Of a DNA stretch of 64,000 nucleotides, positions 25,709-36,233 are shown piece after piece. Location of the stretch: positions 496,001-560,000 of the forward strand of contig CAXTHH010000002.1 of NCBI GenBank assembly GCA_964244065.1, read 5' to 3'. Numbering within the stretch: position 1 is the stretch's first letter; each line of letters opens with the position of its first letter. This DNA is from JASLDZ01 sp964244065 (GTDB lineage Bacteria; Pseudomonadota; Alphaproteobacteria; Caulobacterales; Caulobacteraceae). A model generated the notes under the pieces. It was not told the DNA's origin, ran no database searches, and saw nothing but the letters and a program-made list of their open reading frames with translations. A program made the position numbers and the translations under genes.

Positions 25709-26358
25709 GCCCCTGCGCCCCCGGAGGGCGTCGGCCCGCTCGGGGCCGGTGCGCCCGGCGGGGTCGGGCGGGGCGGCGGGCGCTCGACGGCTTCGATCAC
25801 CTCCAGGCCTGGCCCCGCCAGCCGGATCCACAGGCGCGGAGGCGGCGCCGCGGGCGACCGCGTTCCGGTCGAGGGCGCCGGGGGGGCACGCGCCTCCAGC
25901 CGGTCGGTCCAGGGGCGTCCGGCCAGGGCGTAGGCGAAGGCGGCCGGGCCCGCGCCCAGGTCGAGCAGCGGCGTGGCGGGGCCGCCCTCGCCGGCGCAGA
26001 CCAGGCGGGTGCGCCCGCCGGAACGCTCCAGGCGCAGCTGCATCGACGCCCCGGCGCGCACGCCCGGGCAGGCCGTGGCGCGGGCGGGCGAGACGGCGGC
26101 GGTCAGCCGGTCGGCCTCGCCGAGGAACGGGACGTCCGACTTGCCGCGCTCCGGCAGGCGCACGCCCCGCAGCAGCAGCCGCAGCGAGGCTGCGCCCACC
26201 TGCGTATCCGCGGCCTCCAGGGAGCGCCGGGAGGTGCGGAAACCCGCGCCGCGCGCCCCGGCGCCGACCGAGAACAGCAGCGTGAGCAGCAGGCTGGTCA
26301 CCGCCAGCGTGACCAGCGCCTCCACCAGCGAGAACCCGGCGCGAGGCCTCCCGCTCAT
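25705..26358 (-). CDS. gspJ: Minor pseudopilin GspJ
   Basis: 217 residues. Leader MSGRPRAG, then FSLVEALVTLAVTSLLLTLLFS with Glu at mature position 5. The globular domain is larger than in GspH or GspI, as expected for GspJ, and includes TQVGAASLRLLLRGVRLPE and AFAYALAGRPWTDRL. The C-terminal ~30 residues are Pro-rich. Start overlaps the stop of the SleB-type hydrolase (ATGA), and stop overlaps gspK (GTGA). Forms the pseudopilus tip with GspI and GspK. Confidence 0.85.
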   Translation of the reverse strand: MSGRPRAGFSLVEALVTLAVTSLLLTLLFSVGAGARGAGFRTSRRSLEAADTQVGAASLRLLLRGVRLPERGKSDVPFLGEADRLTAAVSPARATACPGVRAGASMQLRLERSGGRTRLVCAGEGGPATPLLDLGAGPAAFAYALAGRPWTDRLEARAPPAPSTGTRSPAAPPPRLWIRLAGPGLEVIEAVERPPPRPTPPGAPAPSGPTPSGGAGA

Positions 26359-27092
26359 TCGGCGAGGTTGGGCGGCGTGGGCGCGGCCGAGCCGTAGAAG
26401 ATGTGCCGCCCGATCTCCGCCGCCCGGCGCAGCCGCTGCGCCCAGCCGGGCCGGACGTGGTCCGCATGGTAGTTGAGCGCGTCCCGCAGCTCCGGCCGGC
26501 CGGGCGCCGCCAGCGCCACGGCGGCGGCGGCTTGCGCCCGGCGCCAGGCCCCGCCGTCGAGACGCCGGCCGGCCAGGCGCGGGTCGCAGGCGAAGCTGAA
26601 CTGGCAGCCCGCGCGCGTGGCGCCCTCGAACACCACGCCGCAGAGGCTGGCGGGGTGGCTTCCGCTGCGCGCGCGGTTGAGCACCACCTGGGCGACGGCG
26701 GCCTGACCCTCCGCAGGCTCGCCCCGCGCCTCGTAGTAGATGGCCTGCGACAGGCAGCCCCGATCGTCGCCGGCCGGCCGCACCCGGGCCGTTGCAGGCC
26801 GCCGTCGCGCGACGGGGGCGGACGGCTCGCCGAAGAAGGCGCGGCGCAGGCCGGCCTCCACCGGAGCGAACAGCCGAAGCCGATGGCGGAACGCCGCCTC
26901 GCGATCCGGCGGAAGATCGGTCGCCAAACTGTCGCTGGCCGCGACCGGCGGGCCGTCGCGGGCGTCGGCCGTTAGGGTGCCCGTCGCCGTCGCCAGGCTC
27001 GGGTCGCTAAGGGTGGCTGCGGCGGCGATCGTGGCGGACAGCGCCAGCGCCGCGGCCGCCCATGTCCAGCGGTCGCGGGACGGCGCTCTCAT
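26355..27092 (-). CDS. Exported SleB/CwlJ-type cell wall hydrolase
   Basis: 245 residues. An N-terminal hydrophobic segment (AAAALALSATIAAAATL, about 10-26) acts as signal or anchor. The C-terminal Hydrolase_2 (SleB) domain has the diagnostic CLSQAIYYEARGE (catalytic Glu), GQAAVAQVVLNR, LCGVVFEG, CQFSFACD and ALNYHAD. It cuts peptidoglycan. Being first in the gspJ-K-L operon with 4-bp overlap, it may open the wall for the secretion machine, an inference from context. The ATG at 27092 follows GGGAG seven bases upstream. Confidence 0.85.
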   Translation of the reverse strand: MRAPSRDRWTWAAAALALSATIAAAATLSDPSLATATGTLTADARDGPPVAASDSLATDLPPDREAAFRHRLRLFAPVEAGLRRAFFGEPSAPVARRRPATARVRPAGDDRGCLSQAIYYEARGEPAEGQAAVAQVVLNRARSGSHPASLCGVVFEGATRAGCQFSFACDPRLAGRRLDGGAWRRAQAAAAVALAAPGRPELRDALNYHADHVRPGWAQRLRRAAEIGRHIFYGSAAPTPPNLAE

Positions 27093-27185
27093 CCGGACAC
27101 TCCCGACATCTCGCCGCCCGCCGGCTACCACACCCTTCTGGCGCCCACGAACAGGCGTGCAAAGGGTGCGGCCGCAGGCGCGGGC

Positions 27186-28871
27186 TCAGCCGCCCGAGAC
27201 GATCTGGCCCTGGGCGTTGATCGTCGAGGTCGCCAGGTTATGGACGCCGACCAGGCGCACGAACGAGTCCGTGCCCGGTTGAAAGGCGGTGGCCGCGCTG
27301 GCGTCGGCCACGAGGTAGGTGTCTCCGCCGAACACGAAGTAGGACGCCCGGCCCGCTCCGCCGGCCGCCGCCGCGTCCAGGCCCGATTGCAGCGTCGTGG
27401 CGGTGACCGGTGCGGCGTTGAAGCTGGTGATCCGCAGGCCGAAGAAGCCGATCGTCTCGCCCGCCTGCTCGTCGGTGATGCTGGAGACGCCGCCCACGGT
27501 GGGCGGCGCGTAGACGATGAAGGTGTCGTTCCCGCCGCCGCCGGTGATGGTCGCGCCGCTGCGGAACTGCAGCGTGTCGCCCAGGGCCGAGCCCGTCACG
27601 GTGACCAGGCTCGCCGAGGAGACGTCGATGTTCGCCGCCGCCGTGGCGCCGGACGCGTTCACGCTGCGGAGGGCGCCGCCGCTGAACGTGCCGTCGGCGA
27701 AGGCGTAGAGGGGGGCGCTGTAGACCACGGACTCGTTGCCCGCGATGGTCAGGGTGGTGAGCTGCGGATCCTGGATGTCGATGGACAGGGTGGTGCCCGC
27801 GACCACGGGGCCGCTCAGTTCCGCGCTGACCGTGATGGTCTCGACGCCCGCGGCGATCACACTGGGCGCGGCGGAGATGTTCTGGCCGGTGAAGCGGAGG
27901 TTGACCGTATCCGCGGCGCCTGTCGCGGCGCCCGCCTGCGCGATGATCACCTGGCCGTTGTTGACGGCGATGTCGCCGGTGAAGGTCAGGGTGGGGCTCG
28001 CGCCGACCGCCAGCGTGGCCACGCCGTTCGCCGCCACGCCGACGGACGTGGTCGCCGCGGCCCCCGTGGCGTTCAGGTTCTGCCCGTCGCTCAGGGGCTG
28101 GATCGAGGCGTTGAAGTTGGTCCCGCCCGCGCCGAAGGCGGTCAGCAGGTTGGTGTTGTACACGCCCGCGCCGTTGGCCAGGGCGAAGTTGAAGCCGTCC
28201 AGCGCCTTGGCGTAGACGCCGACGTCGGCCTTGATGCCTTCCTCAAGGATGTAGCCGAGGATGATCGCCTTCGTGGCGATGTCGACGCTGCCTCCGCTGA
28301 CGACCCGCGTCGCGGCGAGCGCCTGGAAGTAGGGCAGGGCGCTTGTGATGGAGGCGATGGCCGCCGCCGCCGCGGTGGACCCCACCGCCGACACGCCGAT
28401 GATCTGATTGTACGCGGTGGACACCGTCTGCGCGAGCGAGAGCGAGCCGTAGGTCTGCACGAAGGCCGCGTTGCCGACCGCGCCGGGGTTGCCGGCCAGG
28501 TTCATCGCGGCGTTGTAGTAGCGGTTCTCGGTGTTGAACCCGCCCGGCCCCGGGGCGGCTGCCGAACCGCCCACGCCGTTGTAGTAGGACGTGTTGTAGC
28601 CCGTGCCCGGGTTGTTGATCAGGTAGTTGATCCCCGCCATCGTGGGGGTCGCGCCGGTGAACAGGGCGTAGGTGGCGACGGCCACGTCCACCGTCGCGCG
28701 CACGCCCGGCAGCATGTAGTTGACGGCGGCGAACGCCTGCGCGTCGGTGATGGCGCCCGAGGCGTTGGCGGCGGCGGCGTTGTTGAAGACCGCGGTGGTG
28801 GCCGCGCTGGGCGGGTTCCCGAACGTGAGGTTGTTGTAGAACTGCGCCAGTTGTGAGGCTGTGTAGGGCAT
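27186..28871 (-). CDS. RsaA-like S-layer protein (compact form)
   Basis: 561 residues; Caulobacter RsaA is about 1026. The N-terminal anchoring part matches the RsaA pattern: MPYTASQLAQFY, then a DAQAFAAVNY-type helix region, ENRYYNAAMNLAGNPGA and SLAQTVSTAYNQIIG. A Thr/Ala/Val-rich beta region follows, with a single RTX-type unit GGGGNDTFIVY (near residue 430), and the C-terminal YFVFGGDTYLVAD / SFVRLVGV block corresponds to the RsaA type I secretion signal. There is no N-terminal signal peptide, consistent with ABC-exporter secretion; the rsaDEF exporter genes are not in the window. Low Cys and Lys content also fits an S-layer protein. The start ATG has GGGGAGAG upstream. Confidence 0.85.
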   Translation of the reverse strand: MPYTASQLAQFYNNLTFGNPPSAATTAVFNNAAAANASGAITDAQAFAAVNYMLPGVRATVDVAVATYALFTGATPTMAGINYLINNPGTGYNTSYYNGVGGSAAAPGPGGFNTENRYYNAAMNLAGNPGAVGNAAFVQTYGSLSLAQTVSTAYNQIIGVSAVGSTAAAAAIASITSALPYFQALAATRVVSGGSVDIATKAIILGYILEEGIKADVGVYAKALDGFNFALANGAGVYNTNLLTAFGAGGTNFNASIQPLSDGQNLNATGAAATTSVGVAANGVATLAVGASPTLTFTGDIAVNNGQVIIAQAGAATGAADTVNLRFTGQNISAAPSVIAAGVETITVSAELSGPVVAGTTLSIDIQDPQLTTLTIAGNESVVYSAPLYAFADGTFSGGALRSVNASGATAAANIDVSSASLVTVTGSALGDTLQFRSGATITGGGGNDTFIVYAPPTVGGVSSITDEQAGETIGFFGLRITSFNAAPVTATTLQSGLDAAAAGGAGRASYFVFGGDTYLVADASAATAFQPGTDSFVRLVGVHNLATSTINAQGQIVSGG

Positions 28872-29135
28872 AATGTCTCTCCCCGCGTGTGAGGCCCGCG
28901 CGGGCGCCTGACGCACCCAGCCGATCCGCGAACGCCCTCTCGTCGCCGGGAGTTTCCGGCGGAGCGGAATAAAGTCGTCCTGTCCTGCAAAAGAGAAAAA
29001 TGGGCGTGCCGATGGCAACGCGTCGAACTTCCTCCACGAACCGGCGTTCGCGGTGGGTGACCGGATCGTCCGGGGCGTCGAGCGTCGACGTCCGCGCGAC
29101 CAGGGGCGGCCTCGGGCCGGGCAGGGAGAGCTGAG
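28872..29135. promoter_or_regulatory. Divergent promoter region of S-layer and ferritin-like genes
   Basis: 264 bp without a gene. An unusually AT-rich block at about 28965-29005 (containing GGAATAAAGTCG and AAAAGAGAAAAATGG) is the likely location of the strong promoter expected for an S-layer gene, about 95-130 bp before its start on the minus strand. A TTGCAG/TTTATT pair is visible there but spaced too closely for a standard promoter. The right half (29040-29120) is GC-rich and featureless apart from a GTCGA-rich stretch. Confidence 0.35.
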
Positions 29136-30032
29136 ATGCTTCAGAACGGCGACAAGGCGGCGGAGGCCGAGGTCACGGACGGGGCGGAGAGCGCCGCCGA
29201 ACCGCGGCGGCTGGTGCTTAAGGCGAGCCTCGCGACCCTGGCGGCCATCGGCGGCGGCGCCTATTCGACCCTCGCCAAGGCGCAGGCGGCGCCGATCTCC
29301 GACGCCAACATCCTGAACTTCGCACTCAACCTCGAGTACCTGGAGGCCGAGTTCTACGTGCGCGCGGTCACCGGACAGGGTCTGACGGGCGCCGAGACGA
29401 CGGGCACGGGCACGCAGGGCTCGGTGGTCGGCGGGCGTCAGGTGCCCTTCGTGAACACCGCCGTCCAGCAGTACGCCCAGGAGATCGCCACGGACGAGCG
29501 CAACCACGTCAACTTCCTCAGGGGCGCCCTGGGGGCCGCGGCGGTGGCCGAGCCGGCGATCAACTTCACAAACACCTTCAACACGCTGGCCCAGGCGGCG
29601 GGCCTAGGCTCCACCTTCGACCCGTTCGCCAACGAGACGAACTTCCTGCTGGGCTCCTTCGTGTTCGAGGACGTGGGCGTGACGGCCTACAAGGGCGGAT
29701 CGCGCTTCATCCAGAACAAGAACTACCTGGAGGCGGCGGCGGGCATTCTGGCGGTGGAGGCCTACCACGCGGGGATCATCCGCACGCTCGTCTACCAGGG
29801 CGGCGCGGCGACCCAGAACGCCGCCAACGCCATCTCCAACGTGCGGGCGCAGCTGGGCGGCGGGGCCGATCAGGGCGTCGTGCTCAACGGGGCCGCCAAC
29901 CTCGTCCCGACCGACGCGAACGCGATCGCCTTCTCCCGCACGCCGAGCCAGGTGCTGTCGATCGTCTACGCCGGCGGCCAGGCCAACAATTTCGGCTTCT
30001 TCCCCAACCGCGTGAACGGCCCGATCAACTGA
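29136..30032 (+). CDS. Exported ferritin-like domain protein
   Basis: 298 residues. A twin-arginine-like signal (EPRRLVLKASLATLAAIGGG, residues about 24-43, cleavage near LAKAQA) sends it to the periplasm. The mature protein is a ferritin-like four-helix bundle of the desiccation-related PCC13-62 type. Candidate metal ligands are Glu in LEYLEAEFYVRA, E/H in EIATDERNHVNFLRG, and Glu/His in FEDVGVTAYKGG and VEAYHAGIIR. Such proteins may bind iron or protect against stress. GGGAGAG precedes the start. Divergent from the S-layer gene and terminated by a strong hairpin. Confidence 0.85.
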   Translation: MLQNGDKAAEAEVTDGAESAAEPRRLVLKASLATLAAIGGGAYSTLAKAQAAPISDANILNFALNLEYLEAEFYVRAVTGQGLTGAETTGTGTQGSVVGGRQVPFVNTAVQQYAQEIATDERNHVNFLRGALGAAAVAEPAINFTNTFNTLAQAAGLGSTFDPFANETNFLLGSFVFEDVGVTAYKGGSRFIQNKNYLEAAAGILAVEAYHAGIIRTLVYQGGAATQNAANAISNVRAQLGGGADQGVVLNGAANLVPTDANAIAFSRTPSQVLSIVYAGGQANNFGFFPNRVNGPIN

Positions 30033-30048
30033 GACGGTGGCCGATCGG

Positions 30049-30073
30049 CCTCCTCGGCTCTGCCGGGGAGGCG
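30049..30073. terminator. Bidirectional hairpin terminator
   Basis: GCCTCCTCGGC (30049-30059) and GCCGGGGAGGC (30063-30073) pair over 11 bases with one G-U and a three-base loop. It lies between the convergent ends of the ferritin-like gene and the GNAT gene. Confidence 0.65.
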
Positions 30074-30089
30074 TCGGGCGGCGGGCGGG

Positions 30090-30638
30090 TCAACGCGATC
30101 GCCGCGCCCGCCATGCGTCGGCGCTCTGGCCCCAAGCGATGACGGACCTGCCGATCGGGTCCGGCAGCATCACCTCGCGCAGCGGGCGTGAGCCGAGGCG
30201 CTCGGCCAGCACCTCGGAGGGGCGGTTGGCCGGGTCGATGGTGTGGATGATCTCGGTCCAGCCGAGCGTTTCGACGGCGTAGTCCATGGCGGCGGCGGCG
30301 GCCTCGCCGGCGTAGCCCCGGCCGAAGAAGCGGGCGGCCACGCCCCAGCCCACCTCGTCTCCAGGCCAGCCTTCGGGGCGCCACGGACCGATGCGGCCGA
30401 CGAACGCGCCTTCGTCCCCGCCCGGCGTGCGCTCGAACACCCAGAACATGCTGACGCCGCTCATCGCCCAGGCGCCCGCGTAGGCCATGAAGCTGCGCCA
30501 GGCCACCGGCCGGCTCTGCGGGCCGCCGATGTGCGCCATGCCCTCCGGATCGGCCACATAGTCGGCGTAGGCGGGAAAGTCGGCCATCACCGGCGGGCGC
30601 AGGATCAGGCGGTCGGTGGCGAGGCGGGGCGAGGTCAT
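30090..30638 (-). CDS. GNAT family N-acetyltransferase
   Basis: 182 residues of the RimJ/RimL-like GNAT type: starts MTSPRLATDRLILRPPVMADFPAY, the usual TxRLxLRP opening; acetyl-CoA-binding motif around VGWGVAARFFGRGYAGEAAAAAMDYA; and IDPANRPSEVLAERLG near the end. The acceptor is unknown (protein N-terminus or small amine). It is the last gene of ccmA-ccmB-GNAT, joined by an ATGA overlap at 30635-30638, although nothing links it functionally to haem export. Confidence 0.85.
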   Translation of the reverse strand: MTSPRLATDRLILRPPVMADFPAYADYVADPEGMAHIGGPQSRPVAWRSFMAYAGAWAMSGVSMFWVFERTPGGDEGAFVGRIGPWRPEGWPGDEVGWGVAARFFGRGYAGEAAAAAMDYAVETLGWTEIIHTIDPANRPSEVLAERLGSRPLREVMLPDPIGRSVIAWGQSADAWRARRSR

Positions 30639-31294
30639 CCGAGGGCGCTCCGGCAGGCGGCGGCCATGGCGAACGGCGCGAGCGCCACGGCGGCCAGGGC
30701 GTAGGCGGCGAGCAGCAGCAGGCCTGTACGCCCGTCCAGCCCCGCCGCGAAGGCCTCCACGGCCCCGGCGCCGAACACCACGGGCGGCGCGTAGAGCGGC
30801 AGCACGATCACCGCGGTGAGCAGGCCGCCCCGCCGCGCGCCCAGCGTCAGCGCCGCGCCTATGCCGCCGGTGACCGCGAAGGCGAGCCCGGCCAGCAACG
30901 CCGAGGCGAGCACCGCGGGCGCGAGGCTCGCCGGCGCGCCGAGCATGATCGCCACCACGGGCGCGGCGAGGCCGAGCGGCAGGCCGGCGGTGAGCCACTG
31001 CGCGGCGCACTTGACCCCGGCGACGAGCTCCAGCGGGGCGGGGCCTAGCGCCAGGAGGTCGAGGGCGCCGTCCTCGAAGTCGCGCTCGAACAGCCGCTCC
31101 AGGCTGAGCAGCGAGGCGAGCGCCAGCGCCACGAACGCCGCGCCCGGCGCCACGGCCCGCAGGCGGTCGGGCGAGGGGCCCTCCGCCAGGGGCAGCAGCG
31201 CGGCGACCCCCAGGTAGAAGGCGAGGGCGAGCAGCGGCCCGCCGCCCCGGCCCCAGCCGGCCGCGAGCTCACGGCGGAGCAGGGCGCCGATCAC
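30635..31294 (-). CDS. ccmB: Haem exporter protein CcmB
   Basis: 219 residues with six predicted membrane segments, beginning LLRRELAAGWGRGGGPLLALAFYLG, and with the family landmarks LERLFERDFEDGALDLLAL, LTAGLPLGLAAPVVAIMLG, and the LPLYAPPVVFGAGAV stretch near the end. CcmB is the permease of the CcmAB complex, which releases haem from CcmE during cytochrome c maturation. The GTG start at 31294 overlaps the ccmA stop. The expected next genes (ccmC, ccmD) are replaced by a GNAT gene. Confidence 0.92.
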   Translation of the reverse strand: MIGALLRRELAAGWGRGGGPLLALAFYLGVAALLPLAEGPSPDRLRAVAPGAAFVALALASLLSLERLFERDFEDGALDLLALGPAPLELVAGVKCAAQWLTAGLPLGLAAPVVAIMLGAPASLAPAVLASALLAGLAFAVTGGIGAALTLGARRGGLLTAVIVLPLYAPPVVFGAGAVEAFAAGLDGRTGLLLLAAYALAAVALAPFAMAAACRSALG

Positions 31295-31977
31295 CTCCCT
31301 TCCCCCGGGACGGGCGAGGGGAGGGGGCCGGGGGCGGCGGCGCGACGATGGACGGGCTCCTCGGACGTTGGGAGGAAGGGGGTGAGCCCGATCGTCCGCG
31401 CCGCGACGGGCAGAGGATCGTGCACGGCGGCGAGCACGAGCCCCCCCCCGTCCAGGTGCGCGCGCAGGAGCTCGCCGAAGCGCGCGCGCTGGGCGGCGTC
31501 GAGCGGCGCCATCGGCTCGTCCAGCAGCCACAGGGCGCGGGGGGCGGCCAGCAGGCGCGCCAGGGACAGGCGGCGGCGCTGGCCGGCGGACAGCCGCCGC
31601 ACCTCCAGCGGCAGGAGCGCGCCCAGCTGGAAGGCGCGCTCGGCCTCGGCCCGGTGCGCGTCGCTCCCGCCCAGCCACCGCGTCCAGAAGCCGAGCTCCT
31701 CGCGCGCGGTGCGTCCGCCCTTGAGCCCGTCGTGGTGGCCCAGGAAGTGGGCGTGGCGCTCGCGGGCGGTCTCCGCCTCCGCACCCTCGAAGGCGACCTC
31801 GCCCGCGGCCGGGCGCAGGAGGCCTGCGACCGCGCGCAGCAGGCTGGTCTTGCCCGCGCCGTTGGGTCCGGAGAGCACCGCCGCCTCGCCCGCGCGCAGG
31901 GCGAACGACAGGCCGCTGAACAGCGTCCGCCCGCCGCGCGCGAGGGCGAGGCCGTTGACCGAGACGGCGGTGATCAC
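31291..31977 (-). CDS. ccmA: Haem exporter ATP-binding protein CcmA
   Basis: 228 residues. Walker A GPNGAGKTS (about residue 38), the Q-loop region with HFLGHHDGLK typical of CcmA, signature LSAGQRRRLSLARLL, Walker B LWLLDEP, and the switch His in AAVHDP. It hydrolyses ATP to drive haem release onto CcmE. The last ~20 residues (ending PGPLPSPVPGEGR) are encoded by a GC-rich repeat sequence rather than by the normal family end, so the C-terminus has been extended or replaced. The start is a GTG at 31977, giving VITAVSVNGLALARGG. Confidence 0.92.
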   Translation of the reverse strand: MITAVSVNGLALARGGRTLFSGLSFALRAGEAAVLSGPNGAGKTSLLRAVAGLLRPAAGEVAFEGAEAETARERHAHFLGHHDGLKGGRTAREELGFWTRWLGGSDAHRAEAERAFQLGALLPLEVRRLSAGQRRRLSLARLLAAPRALWLLDEPMAPLDAAQRARFGELLRAHLDGGGLVLAAVHDPLPVAARTIGLTPFLPTSEEPVHRRAAAPGPLPSPVPGEGR

Positions 31978-32289
31978 GCTGAGAACCCCCTCCCCCTCGA
32001 AAGGGGAGAGGGCAGGGCGGGGGAGCGCTGGCGCGGCGTGTGCGGCGTCGCAGCGAGACGTCTCCGCGCCTTCCCAAAAGCCGGCCGCCCACGCCCCCGT
32101 CCCCGGCCCCTCCCCACGCGAGGGGGACGGCAGAGACGCCCGTTGGAAAAGCGGGCCGCCGCCGCTATGACCGCGCCAGCCGCGCGGGCCGGACGCGGCG
32201 CGCGGACGGGCCCTGTGCGCCCGCCTGCAGAGCGCGAGGGCCCGCGGTCGCCCAAGCCGGGCCGGCCCTGAACCGGAGCGATCGCGCCC
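31978..32289. repeat. GC-rich palindromic repeats between ccmA and acnA
   Basis: 312 bp without a supported gene. It holds two C-run/G-run inverted repeats: CCCCTCCCCCTCGAAAGGGG with extension at about 31985-32012, and CCCCTCCCCACGCGAGGGGG at about 32109-32128. A third related copy at 31303-31333 lies inside the ccmA 3' end. Together they look like one or two small palindromic elements inserted beside ccmA. The right half must contain the acnA promoter, but none was recognised. No good RBS precedes acnA beyond GGAGCG at 32275. Confidence 0.55.
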
Positions 32290-35031
<2,742 letters not shown>

Positions 35032-35081
35032 TCACGCAAGCGTGAGCGACGCGCGCGGTTGGGCCGTGTAGGAGGGAGGCG

Positions 35082-35849
35082 ATGCTCTCTCCGGCGCGCG
35101 CGCTCCTCCTCGCGCTTACCTTCGCGCTCGGCGCTTCGTCCGCTCCGGCGGCTTCGGCCGCCGCCGCGCCCGCGGTCGCGCCCTCGACCCCCGGCGCGCG
35201 CACGGCGACCCTGGCCGCCGGCCGCCGCTCGCCGGTGGTGGCCGAGCTGTTCACCGCGCAAGGCTGCGCCGCCTGCCCGGAGGCCAACGCCCTCTTCCAG
35301 GAGGTCGCGCGCCGGCGCGGCGTGCTGGCCCTGACCTTCCCGGTGGACATCTGGGATTACCTCGGCTGGGCCGACACGGGGGCCAGGCCCGAGTTCACCA
35401 CCCGCCAGCGCGCCTATATCGCGCGCCTGAAGCTGCGGGAGATCTACACGCCCCAGCTGGTCGTCAACGGCCGGCGCGAGGGCGTGGGCTTCGACCGCGA
35501 CAAGGTGCAGGCGTTGGTCGCCTCCGCCCCGCGCGGCCGCGGCCCTCGCGTGCGCTTCCGCTCGGCCGCCAGCGTGGAGGTGCGGGCCGGCCCCGCGCCC
35601 GCGGGCGGGGCCGAGGTGTGGCTGGCGCGCTTCGACCCCGCCGAGCGCACGGTGCGCGTCACCCGCGGCGAGAACCGCGGCAAGACGGTGGTGCAGCAGA
35701 ACTTGGTGCGCGAGCTGGTGCGCCTGGGCGCCTGGACGGGCCGCGCCAAGCGCTACCCTTTGCCGACGGCCGGCGAGCCCGGCCTGCGCGCGGCCGTGCT
35801 GGTGCAGGGCGCCAAGGGCGGTCCGATCCTGTCTTCGGCGGTGCGTTGA
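35082..35849 (+). CDS. DUF1223 thioredoxin-like exported protein
   Basis: 255 residues. Signal peptide at residues 1-27 (ALLLALTFALGASSAPAASA). The DUF1223 domain has the opening VVAELFTAQGCAACPEAN, a CxxC motif in a thioredoxin-like fold, then VDIWDYLGWADTGARPEFTTRQRAY and YTPQLVVNGRREGVGFD, all diagnostic. Predicted periplasmic; the function is unknown, but the CAAC pair suggests thiol chemistry. It lies 50 bp after acnA with a strong GGAGGGAGG ribosome-binding site, so it may be read on the acnA transcript. Confidence 0.88.
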   Translation: MLSPARALLLALTFALGASSAPAASAAAAPAVAPSTPGARTATLAAGRRSPVVAELFTAQGCAACPEANALFQEVARRRGVLALTFPVDIWDYLGWADTGARPEFTTRQRAYIARLKLREIYTPQLVVNGRREGVGFDRDKVQALVASAPRGRGPRVRFRSAASVEVRAGPAPAGGAEVWLARFDPAERTVRVTRGENRGKTVVQQNLVRELVRLGAWTGRAKRYPLPTAGEPGLRAAVLVQGAKGGPILSSAVR

Positions 35850-35862
35850 GCCGCATCCCAGA

Positions 35863-35988
35863 CCTCCGTCGTCCTCGGGCTTGACCCGAGGACCGGGTGT
35901 GGTGAGCCGAGCCGCTCTCGCGGTGCTGAGCCGTCGGCGCGATCGGCGCCCGGCCCTCGGATCAAGTCCGAGGGCGTCGAAGGAGGGA
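35863..35988 (+). repeat. Dispersed palindrome-ended element, copy A
   Basis: Two ~20-base palindromes, at 35872-35892 (TCCTCGGGCTTGACCCGAG plus two bases) and 35954-35974 (CCCTCGGATCAAGTCCGAG plus two), face each other across about 61 bases that include CCGAGCCG and GGCGCCCGG. Outer arms CCTCCGTCG/CGAAGGAGG extend the symmetry. The same element occurs at 43197-43310 and, inverted, at 48916-49022. The remaining part of this intergenic gap, 35989-36233, shows no gene, only the DUF2794 leader with GAGG before its ATG. Confidence 0.75.
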
Positions 35989-36233
35989 GGGGAACTGCTA
36001 GCGTCGATCGGGCGGGAGTTAGGCCGCGGAGCCCGGGGGCTGGGGGGGCTGTTCAGGGTCCAGGCCCCGCGCTCCCGCCCGATCGACATCGCGCTTATCG
36101 GGGCGCCCCACGGCGCGGGAAGGGCGGCAATAAGGCGCTTTCATGTTGCGGCGCCGCACGCGCCCGCGGCGCCCTTCCGCGCACCCGCGGCGTCGCCTAG
36201 ATCATGCGGCCGCCCCCGCTCCCGCCGAGGCTC

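Noticed and set aside
27121..27185. Terminator after the S-layer gene from CACCCTT/AAGGGTG arms
   Set aside because: The arms are only seven bases with a loop of about 24 bases and no U-run, too weak to list.
27240..28856. A 538-codon open frame antisense to the S-layer gene
   Set aside because: Composition is dominated by Arg, Gly and Val with no recognisable fold; the minus strand matches RsaA at both ends.
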